Source: Rhizobium sp. Q54
GTDB taxonomy: Bacteria > Pseudomonadota > Alphaproteobacteria > Reyranellales > Reyranellaceae
Reading direction: 5' to 3'
Length of the DNA stretch: 46,701 nucleotides
Assembly: GCA_945903635.1 (NCBI GenBank)
Contig: CAMDOT010000018.1
Coordinates: 1-46,701 of the forward strand
Below are positions 37,623-46,066 of the stretch, one piece after another (position 1 is the first letter of the stretch; each line of letters begins with the position of its first letter). Both the position numbers and the translations under genes were made by a program. The notes below the pieces were generated by a model. It was not told the DNA's origin, ran no database searches, and worked only from the letters and a program-made list of their open reading frames with translations.

Positions 37623-38288
37623 CTAGCGAGAGTATTTACCGACGATCAGCTGAACCTTCTGCCACTGGCTGCGGTCGAGGTCGAAATCCTTCGCCGGATT
37701 GAATTGGCGCACGCGCCATTTCTCGGGGCTGATCCGCAGCAGGCGCTTGACCAGGGCCTGCTGGGTGCCGTCGCCCTGGTCACGGACGAAGACGCAGTCG
37801 TCGCCGGGTCGCACGGGTCGTCCGGGATGCACGAGCAGCAGATCACCCTGCTCGTAGGCTGGACTCATGCTGTCGCCGATGACGTAGCAGCCATAGCCGT
37901 CACGCACCGAAAGCAACGGCTCGGGCCGGCGCACATAGTCGATGGGCTCGCTGGTGATGACGATGGCTCCGCCACCGCCTTCCGCCGAAGCAAAGACCGG
38001 CAGATCGGCGCGATCCGCGGCCCGCAGCTGTCCCGCCATGCGGACGTCGCCCTCGAGGCGGCCACCAGCACCGGGTGGAGGAGCGGTCGAGCGCAAATCG
38101 TCCGGCGAAATCCCCAACAGGGGAGCCAGGCCATGCCGCGCGGCCTCCGGCAATTCGCGCGGCGAGCCGCGCATGAGGTACTGCTGGAGGTACGCATGAT
38201 TGCGACCGATCGCCAGCGAGAGGTTCTTGAGATCGAGATCCGGCCGTCGCGCCAGGGTGTCGACCAATACTTTGCGGGGTGCATCCAT
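37623..38288 (-). CDS. LexA/CI-like repressor with S24 peptidase domain
   Basis: A ~221-residue regulator. The N-terminal XRE-like helix-turn-helix (LDLKNLSLAIGRNHAYLQQYL) is followed by a Pro/Gly linker and a C-terminal S24 domain. Serine is in VIGDSMSPAYEQGD and the general-base lysine in ALVKRLL. The family dimerises and may self-cleave on RecA activation; a cleavage Ala-Gly/Cys-Gly is not obvious, though ASAEGG lies in the linker. ATG at 38288 (MDAPRKVLVDTL) is preferred; an upstream ATG at 38348 would run through the divergent promoter region. It diverges from the genes at 38388 and 38644. Confidence 0.85.
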   Translation of the reverse strand: MDAPRKVLVDTLARRPDLDLKNLSLAIGRNHAYLQQYLMRGSPRELPEAARHGLAPLLGISPDDLRSTAPPPGAGGRLEGDVRMAGQLRAADRADLPVFASAEGGGGAIVITSEPIDYVRRPEPLLSVRDGYGCYVIGDSMSPAYEQGDLLLVHPGRPVRPGDDCVFVRDQGDGTQQALVKRLLRISPEKWRVRQFNPAKDFDLDRSQWQKVQLIVGKYSR

Positions 38289-38327
38289 AGTGCTTGCATT
38301 TTGCCAGCTCGCGACGATTTCGTCTAC

Positions 38328-38400
38328 TAGGAATTGTACGATTGACAAGAACTTAAAATCCTATACTCCTGTCGGCAGGAGGTACGGATGTCCTATCCTA
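38328..38400 (+). promoter_or_regulatory. Divergent regulatory region with TAGGA/TCCTA half-sites
   Basis: TTGACA (38342-38347) and TATACT (38362-38367) lie upstream of the gene at 38388, but with only 14 bp between them, so this promoter is uncertain. Half-sites like those of the 37589 palindrome occur at 38328 (TAGGAATT), 38358-38364 (ATCCTAT, overlapping the -10) and 38391-38400 (TCCTATCCTA). The pattern fits repression by the divergent S24 regulator. Confidence 0.45.
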
Positions 38401-38654
38401 GATTATACGATCAATTGCCCACCCAGCGCTTCGCCACCGCCTTCAGCGGTCGCGCCGCCGCCGCCAACTATCATGGTGTCCGGATTGCCCGGCTCCTTGC
38501 AGCCAAAATGGGCCTACGCCCGGTCGACGTCCTGCCGTTGATGGCAAGGCCGCTGGCCCGGGAAGCCGCCCGAGCACTCGGCCGGTCCGCCGGCCGGACC
38601 TTCGCCGACCTGCTCGCCGAGATCGACAAGAAGGGAGGTCGGCATGGCCGCTGA
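38388..38654 (+). CDS. Small basic protein of unknown function
   Basis: An 88-residue, Arg/Ala-rich, probably helical protein with no recognised family. The start has AGGAGG 6 bp upstream. It overlaps the next gene by 11 bp and diverges from the S24 repressor. This arrangement resembles the early region of a prophage, although no other phage genes are seen. Confidence 0.7.
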   Translation: MSYPRLYDQLPTQRFATAFSGRAAAANYHGVRIARLLAAKMGLRPVDVLPLMARPLAREAARALGRSAGRTFADLLAEIDKKGGRHGR

Positions 38655-39108
38655 ACTCACTTTTGCCGAGGCCCGGAATGTGGTGATTGCGGCCCTGGAG
38701 CGGGCGGCCGATACCTTGAAGCGCTTGCCGATGCCGCGAAACGGCATGCCGGCACGAGAACGTTCATCGTGGCCAGCGATACCGGATGATCCGAACGAGA
38801 CCTGCAGTCGGGACCCGCAGTCGCACGTAAATCCGCCCAGGGCGCGGGCAATTTCCGAGCTCGATCAGGTGCTACCCTGGCTGGGAACGCTCGGTGGCGC
38901 GGACCGCCGAATTGTCTGGGCGCGGGCGATCGGGCTGTCGTGGCCTCGCCTTGCGCGCGAGTTCGGCATCAGTGTCGGGCAGGTGCGCTATCGATGGACC
39001 AGCGCGATTGATCTCGTCGTCATCGCGGCCGTGCATGATACGACGGTGTCCGGCGCCGGCACGGCGTCACATCGTGGGCCTTGCCAAACGCATCGACCTG
39101 CGCGTTGA
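38644..39108 (+). CDS. Helix-turn-helix protein, DUF6362-like
   Basis: A 154-residue protein. The segment DRRIVWARAIGLSWPRLAREFGIS followed by VGQVRYRWTSAID is similar to DUF6362 proteins of alphaproteobacterial phages, which carry a sigma-like helix-turn-helix. The first ~80 residues and the last ~25 are low in recognisable structure. It overlaps the preceding small gene and is probably co-transcribed with it under the S24 regulator. Confidence 0.65.
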   Translation: MAAELTFAEARNVVIAALERAADTLKRLPMPRNGMPARERSSWPAIPDDPNETCSRDPQSHVNPPRARAISELDQVLPWLGTLGGADRRIVWARAIGLSWPRLAREFGISVGQVRYRWTSAIDLVVIAAVHDTTVSGAGTASHRGPCQTHRPAR

Positions 39109-39166
39109 TGTGTTTGGACCTTATGCAACCCAAACGTCGAAACTTTTGTGTAACTGGGAGAAGACT

Positions 39167-39757
39167 ATGGCAATGACCATGCTGCAGATGGCGGGTGCCA
39201 CACCCACTCCGGCGACGATGGCGGACGGCGTTTTGTTGATCATTGACGCACAGCGGGAATACACCGACGGCCTGCTGCCGCTTACCGGTGTCGCAGGGGC
39301 AGTCGAAGCGCTCGCCGTGCTGCTCGAGAAGGCTCGCAAGGCCGGTGCGCCCGTCGTGCATGTGCGCCACCAGTCGAAGGGCAAGGCGTTCAATCCCTCG
39401 TCGACCGGCTACGAAATCGTATCCCCGCTTACGCCGCGCCCCGGCGAGACGATCGTCGACAAGGGATTGCCCAATGCCTTCGCCGGCACCGAACTCGCCA
39501 AGCACCTCGCCGCCAGCGCGCGCAAGAATCTGATCGTCGGCGGATTCATGACCCACATGTGCGTTTCGGCGACGGTGCGGGCGGCTACCGACCTTGGCTT
39601 CATGAGCACGATTGCCGCCGATTCCGTGGCCACGCGGGACCTGCCTGACGCCACCGGAGGAGCCACGATTGGTGCGGACGCGATCAACCGGATTACACTT
39701 GCCGCACTCTCGGACCGGTTCGCATGGATCGTCGGCAAGGCGACCCAAATTATTTAA
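39167..39757 (+). CDS. Isochorismatase-family cysteine hydrolase
   Basis: A 196-residue hydrolase. The catalytic triad is visible as Asp in LLIIDAQREY, Lys in VDKGLPNAF and Cys in GGFMTHMCVSATVRAA. The cis-peptide region before MTHMCV is as expected for the family. Substrates range from isochorismate to nicotinamide, ureidoacrylate and other amides, so the specific reaction is unknown. ATG at 39167 has GGGAGAAG 6 bp upstream; the longer open frame upstream overlaps the preceding gene out of frame and is not used. Confidence 0.87.
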   Translation: MAMTMLQMAGATPTPATMADGVLLIIDAQREYTDGLLPLTGVAGAVEALAVLLEKARKAGAPVVHVRHQSKGKAFNPSSTGYEIVSPLTPRPGETIVDKGLPNAFAGTELAKHLAASARKNLIVGGFMTHMCVSATVRAATDLGFMSTIAADSVATRDLPDATGGATIGADAINRITLAALSDRFAWIVGKATQII

Positions 39758-39758
39758 T

Positions 39759-39787
39759 TTGCAGGTTCAGCAGGTTTGGAGTAGATT
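39759..39787 (+). promoter_or_regulatory. Promoter-like element, repeated copy 1
   Basis: TTGCAG, a 17-bp spacer and TAGATT form a sigma-70-type layout. The first 20 bp are identical to 45345-45364. It lies directly after the hydrolase stop codon and 360 bp before the stress-protein gene. The 39788-40146 interval contains no gene; a GC hairpin AGCCCGG/CCGGGCT lies at about 39890-39920 without a T-tract. A long 5' leader or a small RNA is possible. Confidence 0.45.
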
Positions 39788-40146
39788 TTTGTGTAGAGTG
39801 GGGAGTTGTGACTCGGGTCGGGGCACCCCGGGGGGTGGCAAATTGAACCCTGCAGGCTGTACGGCACACGTAATCTCCAATCGAAAAAACGAGCCCGGTC
39901 GGCCGATCTGATCGCCGGGCTGTCGAGATTCAGGGGAAGAGCGGGCCGAGCAGCACGGCCGCTGAGGGGGCTTCAGGCCCAGATCTCCGATTGAAGTATG
40001 TTGTCTAAGCTGTTCATTATAGGAAACATTCGCACGGCCGATCCGCCTTACTTTCTCCGGCGGGCAGGATCGGCAGGCCAATGTCGAAGTTTGGGCGTGG
40101 TGCGCCTTGGGCTCATGCGATCGTTCACTGACAGGGAGGGCGTGTC

Positions 40147-40953
40147 ATGAAGTCAATTCTGACAATGGCCTGGACGGCAGAAGATCCGTCCGCATTTGAT
40201 CTAGCGGCGAAGATGGCGCGAAAATTCGACGCTCGGCTGGTCGGGCTGGAACCGCCGTCCTATGGCGTGATGAGTATGGCGTGGGCGGACGCCGGCATGG
40301 GAGCACCGATCGGCGGAGGCTTGGCGGAAGACGCCGAGGAAAGACAGCGCGTTGCCGCAGTGAAGCAGGCGTTCGATCAGAGGGCCGCCGGTCTCAGCTC
40401 CGAGTGGCGCTCGGCTGACGATAGTGGTCCGACGGCGATCGGGACCATCGGACGCGCTTACGACCTGATCGTCCTGCCCCAACCGGGGGCGCTGCCGAAA
40501 ATGCCGGAAAGTGTCTTCGAGACGGCGTTGTTCGATTCGGGCAGGCCCGTTCTGGTCGTGCCGGCGGGTGCCGATGGGCTGGTGGGCAAGCGGATCCTGT
40601 TCGCCTGGAATGGGTCGACGGAAAGCGCCCGTGCAATTTCTCTCGCAATGCCGGTATTGAGCGGTGCAGAAGAAATTGTGGTGCTGAGTGTCGACGGTGC
40701 GATGGTGCCGGGGCCGACGTCGGCGGAGATCGCCGGGTCGTTGAAGAGCCATGGCCTCAACGTCGGCAGCCGGCACGTCAAGCCGGGAACGCGGTCGGCG
40801 GGACAGACGATCGTCGACACGGCAGTCGAGGTAGGCGCCGACTTGATCGTGAAGGGGGCTTACACCCAGAGCCGCTTGCGTCAGATGATCTTCGGCGGCA
40901 TGACCCGCCATCTCATCCTCAGTTCGCCGCTGCCGGTGCTTTTCTCGTACTGA
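40147..40953 (+). CDS. Universal stress protein family, tandem Usp domains
   Basis: A 268-residue cytosolic protein with two Usp folds. The N-terminal half (residues 1-140) is degenerate. The C-terminal half has RILFAWNGSTESARAIS and the nucleotide-binding end motif VKGAYTQSRLRQMIFGGMTRHLI (written here only as a location, residues ~236-258). The role in stress survival is known for the family; the trigger here is not known. The start at 40147 has AGGGAGGG upstream. Confidence 0.9.
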   Translation: MKSILTMAWTAEDPSAFDLAAKMARKFDARLVGLEPPSYGVMSMAWADAGMGAPIGGGLAEDAEERQRVAAVKQAFDQRAAGLSSEWRSADDSGPTAIGTIGRAYDLIVLPQPGALPKMPESVFETALFDSGRPVLVVPAGADGLVGKRILFAWNGSTESARAISLAMPVLSGAEEIVVLSVDGAMVPGPTSAEIAGSLKSHGLNVGSRHVKPGTRSAGQTIVDTAVEVGADLIVKGAYTQSRLRQMIFGGMTRHLILSSPLPVLFSY

Positions 40954-41000
40954 CAATCTGTCGTCGGGGCCTCCGACAGCGGTTGTGGTAAAACCGCCCG

Positions 41001-42500
41001 ATGTCGGCTGACTCGAAACAAACCAAGAGCGGCAATCGCCTGCGTACGATCGGTGCGGCGGTGAGCGTGCTGTGTGTCGCCATCGCTCTTTTCGTGATGT
41101 TCGGTCGCAGTGAGGCGCCGGGGAACGGCGTGACGATTGGCGAGAAGCTCGCAGCGCTTCGAGCCGACCGCGCGAGCCTGCAGGCCCGTGCCGACGGCGA
41201 AGCGAGGGTCGGTTTGCTTCAGGCCTTTCGCGTTGCCAGCCTTCTGACCGACGCCCTTGCCGCGAGGTACGATGCCGATGCGGAGCGTGCCTTTGACAGG
41301 CTGCCGGCGGTTCGTCACCAGCCTTTTGCCGAGGCCGACCGGCTGAACACCGCCATCAGAGATGCCTTGGATCGGCGCGATGATGGCGCAAGACGCGCTG
41401 CCGGCAAGGCAGCGGAGCAGGCGACGATTCGGCTGGATCAGATAGCGGGTCTCGACGACGCCCCATTGGTGCTCGCCTATACGCCGCGCTTCGTGCCGCC
41501 GCGCCGCGCCACGGGCGAGCTCACGTTGACACCCGGGGCGTCCGGGTCGCCCCCTCAGGAAGGCATGCTGCGGCTCAATGCCCCGCCGGCGAGGAACTCC
41601 TCCGTTCCTTCGGCGGTGCCGACCGTGCCTCGCTACGCACCGGACTTTGCAGGTCCAGGGCAGGACGATCCGCTGGTGGAAGTCGAAGTCGTCGGGGTCT
41701 TCCTTACTTCCGGCGGCGGGCCAGCGCCGGTCCTGGTGATCGGTGCCTGGCGTGGCGAGGCGACCATGGCACCGGAGCGGCTACGTTTCTCCGTACCACG
41801 CAGCGCGTTTGCCAATGATGTGGCCCGTACCACCTTCGCGGCAGGTTCGTTGCTCGTCCGGCGGGGCTCCCGGACATCGACGTTCCAGCTTCTGTTCACC
41901 GTGTTGCCCGATCGGCCTGGCTCCTTCGCGCTCGATCAGCGGGTGCGCACCACCGAACTCGAATCCAACACGCTGGTGTCTCCCGAGATCCTGGCCCGCG
42001 CACCGGCCGGCGAAACACGTACAGTGCGGCGCTGCTTCGACCCGCCGCCAGGCTGGCGCTTCGACAAGTCGCGCCGGCGCGTCGTCATCGTCGAGCGGTT
42101 GGGCTGGCTCGACGACATAGCAGACCCGACCCTGAACAATGGCTCGGTCGAGTTCGTGCCCGAGGACCGTCCCAACCAGATCTGCGTCACCGTGGCCGCA
42201 CAGCCGGTCACGAAGGCGGCTCGGACCGCCACCATTGGACGATTCGAGACGACGCTGGTTCGTGATCTGCCGGTCGAGAATGTCTTGAAAAGCGGAATCC
42301 GCGCGCTCGATTGGCACGAACCCGCTCGGGTGCCTATCGCGCCTGGAATGATCGAATGGAAACTCTATGTCAGGCTGTTCGATGAAATCGATCGCGAATT
42401 TGATCGGGTCGCGCCGTCAGGCGTCGCGTTTCTGCGTATCGACCTCGACGATGACGGCAAGATGCTCGTTCTCCAGGTCGATCCGGCGGCTGAACCTTAG
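41001..42500 (+). CDS. Membrane-anchored protein of unknown function
   Basis: A 499-residue protein with one N-terminal membrane segment (about residues 15-33, IGAAVSVLCVAIALFVMF) and the remainder probably periplasmic. Residues 45-150 are helical and Ala/Arg-rich. A Pro-rich linker (~165-210) follows, then a beta-rich domain to the end. I recognise no family. It starts 47 bp after the stress-protein gene. Its 3' end overlaps that of the convergent gene at 42497 by 4 bp. Confidence 0.75.
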   Translation: MSADSKQTKSGNRLRTIGAAVSVLCVAIALFVMFGRSEAPGNGVTIGEKLAALRADRASLQARADGEARVGLLQAFRVASLLTDALAARYDADAERAFDRLPAVRHQPFAEADRLNTAIRDALDRRDDGARRAAGKAAEQATIRLDQIAGLDDAPLVLAYTPRFVPPRRATGELTLTPGASGSPPQEGMLRLNAPPARNSSVPSAVPTVPRYAPDFAGPGQDDPLVEVEVVGVFLTSGGGPAPVLVIGAWRGEATMAPERLRFSVPRSAFANDVARTTFAAGSLLVRRGSRTSTFQLLFTVLPDRPGSFALDQRVRTTELESNTLVSPEILARAPAGETRTVRRCFDPPPGWRFDKSRRRVVIVERLGWLDDIADPTLNNGSVEFVPEDRPNQICVTVAAQPVTKAARTATIGRFETTLVRDLPVENVLKSGIRALDWHEPARVPIAPGMIEWKLYVRLFDEIDREFDRVAPSGVAFLRIDLDDDGKMLVLQVDPAAEP

Positions 42501-43738
42501 CGGCCGCGCGCCTCCAGGCGCAAACGAAGCTTGCCAGCGGCGTCCTTGAGGTCGAGCGTTGTTGCGGCGATCTGGGCAGTCGTGACCGCACCGAGAGCGT
42601 CGATGAAGCGTCGCTCGACGGCATCCGACGGTATCGGACAGGCCATCAGGGTCATCGGCCCGGTGATGAAGCGCAAGCCGTCGGGGTCGAGGGTGTAGTC
42701 GCCACCAAGGCTGTTGCAGCCGGTCGACGCCGTGAACTTTCCATCGTCGTCGAGTTTCAGCGTCGGCCGTCGCTGTCCGTCGCCGAACGTCAATCGCTCG
42801 CCGTCGATCTCGAGGGCTCGCCATTCGGTGTCGCGCAACGCAGCGCTGCGGGGTGCCGGCGTTGGACAGCTCGCGTTGGGCTTGAGGTTGACGACGCGCT
42901 CGACCTCTATCTGACCGCCGTCGATGATGCGGCCAACGATCTGGAAGAAGAGTTGGGCATCGCGAGATGGAGCGGCCTGGACCCAGGCGTGCTCGAGGTC
43001 CGGCTCGGCGCCGCTCGGTGCCACCCGGTAGGTGCGTCCCGTCGAGCACTCGGCGAACAGCCCGCCATCCTGGGCATCGCGATAGAGGCCTTCGAGCCGG
43101 AAGCGCCCATCAATCTTGTCGGGGGTAGCGGTTTGAGCCAACTCGGCGCCGTTATCGGCGATCAGGCGGTCGCCGTCGGCCTGCCGGAAGGCGCGCCGCC
43201 CCACGATGCTGCCACGCAGGACCAGGCGAACGCCGCCATCCACTTCCTGCGCCCATTGGCCGAGATCGAAGATGGGCGGATTGTTGCCGTCCTGCTGGCG
43301 CAGGCGGAACGTTCCGTCGGGCAGCAAGGTGACGGTGAGGCCGGGGCCTGCGTAGGTCCGGGCCGGCTCGCCGGGCCGGCCGGCGGCGTGGCAGCGTATC
43401 GACCGTCCGGCCGCCGTCAGCGTCGCCTCGCGGCCGCGACCGCGCAGTTCGTAGTAGGAGTCGCCGTAGGCGAAGCCGGAGCCCGAACGCTGGCGCGGCA
43501 GCTCGATTTCGGGCTGGCCCGGGACCATCAGCGTCGCGAGGTCGCCGTCCTTGGAGAAGAGCGCACTGAAATCGGTGCCGCCCGGGCAGACATATCTGAC
43601 GTCGGGCCCCGGGGGCTGGCCTTCTTTCGTCGGCGCGCGTGAGGCCGTCGGCGCAGTTGGCGTCTGGGCCGGCGTCTGAGCCATCGCGGCACCAGCGATC
43701 GCAGCCAGCGCCATGAGGAATGGAAAGCTGCCCTTCAT
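42497..43738 (-). CDS. Envelope protein with MliC-, NlpE- and META/HslJ-like domains
   Basis: A 413-residue protein with a signal peptide (FPFLMALAAIAGAAMAQ). Three segments resemble known envelope domains. Residues ~45-110 are MliC-like (YVCPGGTDFSALFSKDG, GSGFAYGDSYYELRGRGREATL). Residues ~120-200 are NlpE-like (TYAGPGLTVTLLPDGTFRLR, IFDLGQWAQEVDGGVRLVL). Residues ~300-410 are META/HslJ (LRDTEWRALEIDGE, FTASTGCNSLGGDYTL, TLMACP). Together these suggest protection of the envelope against lysozyme or stress. The META match is the firmest; the others are by pattern. It overlaps the upstream AI-2E transporter gene by ATGA. Confidence 0.78.
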   Translation of the reverse strand: MKGSFPFLMALAAIAGAAMAQTPAQTPTAPTASRAPTKEGQPPGPDVRYVCPGGTDFSALFSKDGDLATLMVPGQPEIELPRQRSGSGFAYGDSYYELRGRGREATLTAAGRSIRCHAAGRPGEPARTYAGPGLTVTLLPDGTFRLRQQDGNNPPIFDLGQWAQEVDGGVRLVLRGSIVGRRAFRQADGDRLIADNGAELAQTATPDKIDGRFRLEGLYRDAQDGGLFAECSTGRTYRVAPSGAEPDLEHAWVQAAPSRDAQLFFQIVGRIIDGGQIEVERVVNLKPNASCPTPAPRSAALRDTEWRALEIDGERLTFGDGQRRPTLKLDDDGKFTASTGCNSLGGDYTLDPDGLRFITGPMTLMACPIPSDAVERRFIDALGAVTTAQIAATTLDLKDAAGKLRLRLEARGR

Positions 43739-44778
43739 GGCGCCTGCTCCGGAATGTCGCCGTCGGCCGACAGCAGCACGGCGACGGGTCGGGTCGTTTC
43801 GAATTGCGCCAGCACGATCAGGGCGACCACCATGATCGGCACGCACAGGAACATGCCGACGACGCCCCAGATCGTGCCCCACACGATCAGGGACACGATC
43901 ACGACCAGCGGCGAGAGGTTGAGCGAGCGACCCATCAGGGCGGGCTCCAGCACATTCGCCGTCACGATCTGTACCGTGCCGATCACGAGCAGCACGATCA
44001 GGAACGGCGTCAGATGATCGAACTGCACGAGCGTGAGGATGGCCGGCGCCAGGATGGCCAGGATCGAGCCCACGGTGGGGATGTAGTAGAGGAAGAACAG
44101 CATCACCGCCCAGAAGCCGGCGAAATCGACACCGACCCAGGCCATCACGGTGTAGCCCAGGATCGAGGTGGCGGTCGCCAGCGCGGTCTTGATGCGGATG
44201 TAGATCCGGATGTCCCGGTCGATCCGTCCCAGCACGGCGCGTACCCGCGCCTGATGGGCGTCCTGGCCGAAGACGATCGAGAGCTTGCGGCCGAAATGAG
44301 CCTGTTCGACGAACAGGAAGCCGGCATAGATGATGACGATGCCGGCGACGCTGACGACCGAGGCGGCCGCGGCGGCAAAGCCGCCCAGCGTGTCGGTGAG
44401 GCTGATGCGGTCGAACAGTTCGCCGAGCGTCGGCGCCTGTTCGATGCCGATCATCTTGGCGCCGGCGGTGACCAGGTGCTGCAGGCGGTTCTCGTAGTTG
44501 GGCGAGGCGGCCATGACGGCGGTCACGTTGGCGCCGATCGTCCGGCCCAGCACCCAGAACAGGCCGCCGATGACGCAGACTGCGGCAAGCAGCGCGATCG
44601 GCCGGGGCAGGTGGAAACCGGCCAGCCGCGGCTGCTCGAAAGCGTCGGCCAGGGCGTCGACCATGTACCAGAGCACCAGCCCCAGCACGATCGGCATCAG
44701 CAGGCCGCGGCCTGCCACCAGCAGGTAAATCGTGGCCGCGATCACGATCGCCCACAGGGCGGCGCGTTGGAGAGTCAT
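43735..44778 (-). CDS. AI-2E family transporter
   Basis: A 347-residue polytopic membrane protein with about eight hydrophobic segments, of the TerC-independent AI-2E/PerM family. Characteristic are the VLWYMVDALADAF region, the long central soluble stretch (~110-150), FFLYYIPTVGSILAILAPAIL, and the C-terminal LSPLVVIVSLIVWGTIWGVVGMFLCVPIM. Family members have been linked to autoinducer-2 export or ion antiport; substrate here is unknown. ATG at 44778 has GGAGAG-type sequence upstream on the minus strand is not obvious, but the N-terminus MTLQRAALWAIVIAATIYLL fits. Confidence 0.88.
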   Translation of the reverse strand: MTLQRAALWAIVIAATIYLLVAGRGLLMPIVLGLVLWYMVDALADAFEQPRLAGFHLPRPIALLAAVCVIGGLFWVLGRTIGANVTAVMAASPNYENRLQHLVTAGAKMIGIEQAPTLGELFDRISLTDTLGGFAAAAASVVSVAGIVIIYAGFLFVEQAHFGRKLSIVFGQDAHQARVRAVLGRIDRDIRIYIRIKTALATATSILGYTVMAWVGVDFAGFWAVMLFFLYYIPTVGSILAILAPAILTLVQFDHLTPFLIVLLVIGTVQIVTANVLEPALMGRSLNLSPLVVIVSLIVWGTIWGVVGMFLCVPIMVVALIVLAQFETTRPVAVLLSADGDIPEQAP

Positions 44779-44913
44779 GTCGGTACTATAGTGTGGGGCG
44801 CGGGTGCTGGGGAGTAGCGTAACCCCAGGGCGGCCTCCAGGGGGCGGTAATGCCGCCGTAAGGTAATATGACCAGCATCGATTGGCTCGGCTCGGGCAGG
44901 GGAGATGCGGCGC

Positions 44914-45291
44914 ATGCAGGCGTTGTTGTTCGGCTTCCGGGGGCGCTTCAATCGCGCCAGGTTCTGGTTCGTCCATGTCGGCGTCAGTGTCGCGGCGACC
45001 GTTCTCCTCGCCGTCGCCTTCGTCAGCAGCGTCCTGTCGGCCGGCGTCGAGGGCGCCGGCACCGCCCTCAGCACGACCGCCGTCGTCGTGGCGCCGCTGT
45101 TCATTCCGCTCGTCTGGATCGGTCTCGCGGCCTCGGTGAAGCGCTGGCACGACTGCGGCAAGTCGGGTTGGTGGATGCTGGTCACCTTCGTCCCGGTGGT
45201 CGGCGGCCTCTGGTACCTGATCGAATGCGGTTTCTTGCCGGGGACGCCGGGTCCGAACATCTACGGTCCCGACCCCCTGGCAGCTCTCTAG
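44914..45291 (+). CDS. DUF805 membrane protein
   Basis: A ~125-residue protein with three to four membrane segments. It begins LLFGFRGRFNRARFWF, and the ...VKRWHDCGKSGWW motif is the hallmark of DUF805. Function unknown. ATG at 44914 is preferred over 44905 because GGGGAG lies ~9 bp upstream and the family starts directly before the LLF.FxGRxNRxxFW motif. Confidence 0.9.
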   Translation: MQALLFGFRGRFNRARFWFVHVGVSVAATVLLAVAFVSSVLSAGVEGAGTALSTTAVVVAPLFIPLVWIGLAASVKRWHDCGKSGWWMLVTFVPVVGGLWYLIECGFLPGTPGPNIYGPDPLAAL

Positions 45292-45344
45292 GACCGCCCT
45301 CTGGCAGTGCGGGGGAGGGCGCAAAAAAATAGTTGAAAAAAGAG

Positions 45345-45373
45345 TTGCAGGTTCAGCAGGTTTGTGCTATAAA
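45345..45373 (+). promoter_or_regulatory. Promoter-like element, repeated copy 2
   Basis: TTGCAG (45345-45350), a 17-bp spacer and TATAAA (45368-45373), the best -10 of the three copies. It shares a 20-bp core with 39759-39778. It points toward the convergent gene at 45453, so a transcript would be a small RNA or antisense to that gene. An A-rich stretch precedes it. Confidence 0.5.
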
Positions 45374-45452
45374 TTTTGCTATGTTGCCAAAGGCGCGTTC
45401 GGGACGGTCGCGATAGGGAGCTGGAGGGCGAGCGGCTGGGGATGATCGGCCG

Positions 45453-45974
45453 CTAGGCGTCCGGCTCGACCAGTTCGTGATGCGGGACGTGAGGGATGCG
45501 GAACCACAGGGTGGCGGCCCGGCCGATGAGAAAGCCCGCCGCCGAGGTCATGCCGATCTCGAACAACAGCCGGAAGCCGGGGTTCTCGGGCCCCCGGGTA
45601 GGGCCGACCAGGATCGCCTCCGCGGCGCCCACGATGGCGACCAGCAGCAGGGCGATGGCCGCCCACATGCCCTCGCGCCAGCGGTGCAGGCGGAGCACGT
45701 TCCAGATCTGGTCAACCTCCAGGGGCATCGTCTGTCCGCGAAGGAGGCCGACGACGGCGCAGATCACCGCCAGCTCCCACATCTCCGGCTGGTCCAGCTC
45801 CTTCAGCGAGGGGTAGATGACGGTCACGAAGGCCGACAGCCCGGCCAGGACGGGCGTGAGCACGAGCTGCCACGTCCGCATCGGCCGGCGGCGGCCTTCC
45901 GGCAGCGCCGCGATGACCGCCCCGGCCGCGGCCAGGATGATGATGATCTGCGCTGTATAGAGGTTGATCAGCAT
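45453..45974 (-). CDS. Polytopic membrane protein, paralogue of the gene at 46067
   Basis: A 173-residue protein with about five membrane segments. It shares the layout and the motif RGQTMPLEVDQIWNVLR with the gene at 46067 (RGATMKLEVDQNWHLVR). The sequence resembles CcdC/DUF1453-type membrane proteins in size and topology, but I cannot confirm the family. The start is ATG at 45974. Confidence 0.75.
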   Translation of the reverse strand: MLINLYTAQIIIILAAAGAVIAALPEGRRRPMRTWQLVLTPVLAGLSAFVTVIYPSLKELDQPEMWELAVICAVVGLLRGQTMPLEVDQIWNVLRLHRWREGMWAAIALLLVAIVGAAEAILVGPTRGPENPGFRLLFEIGMTSAAGFLIGRAATLWFRIPHVPHHELVEPDA

Positions 45975-46066
45975 TTGGCCGACAATCCCACGAATCCCGC
46001 CCTGGGCACACCGATCTTGGCGCCGGAGTGCAATAATATGATCTACGCTGGATGTTCTACCTTAGC

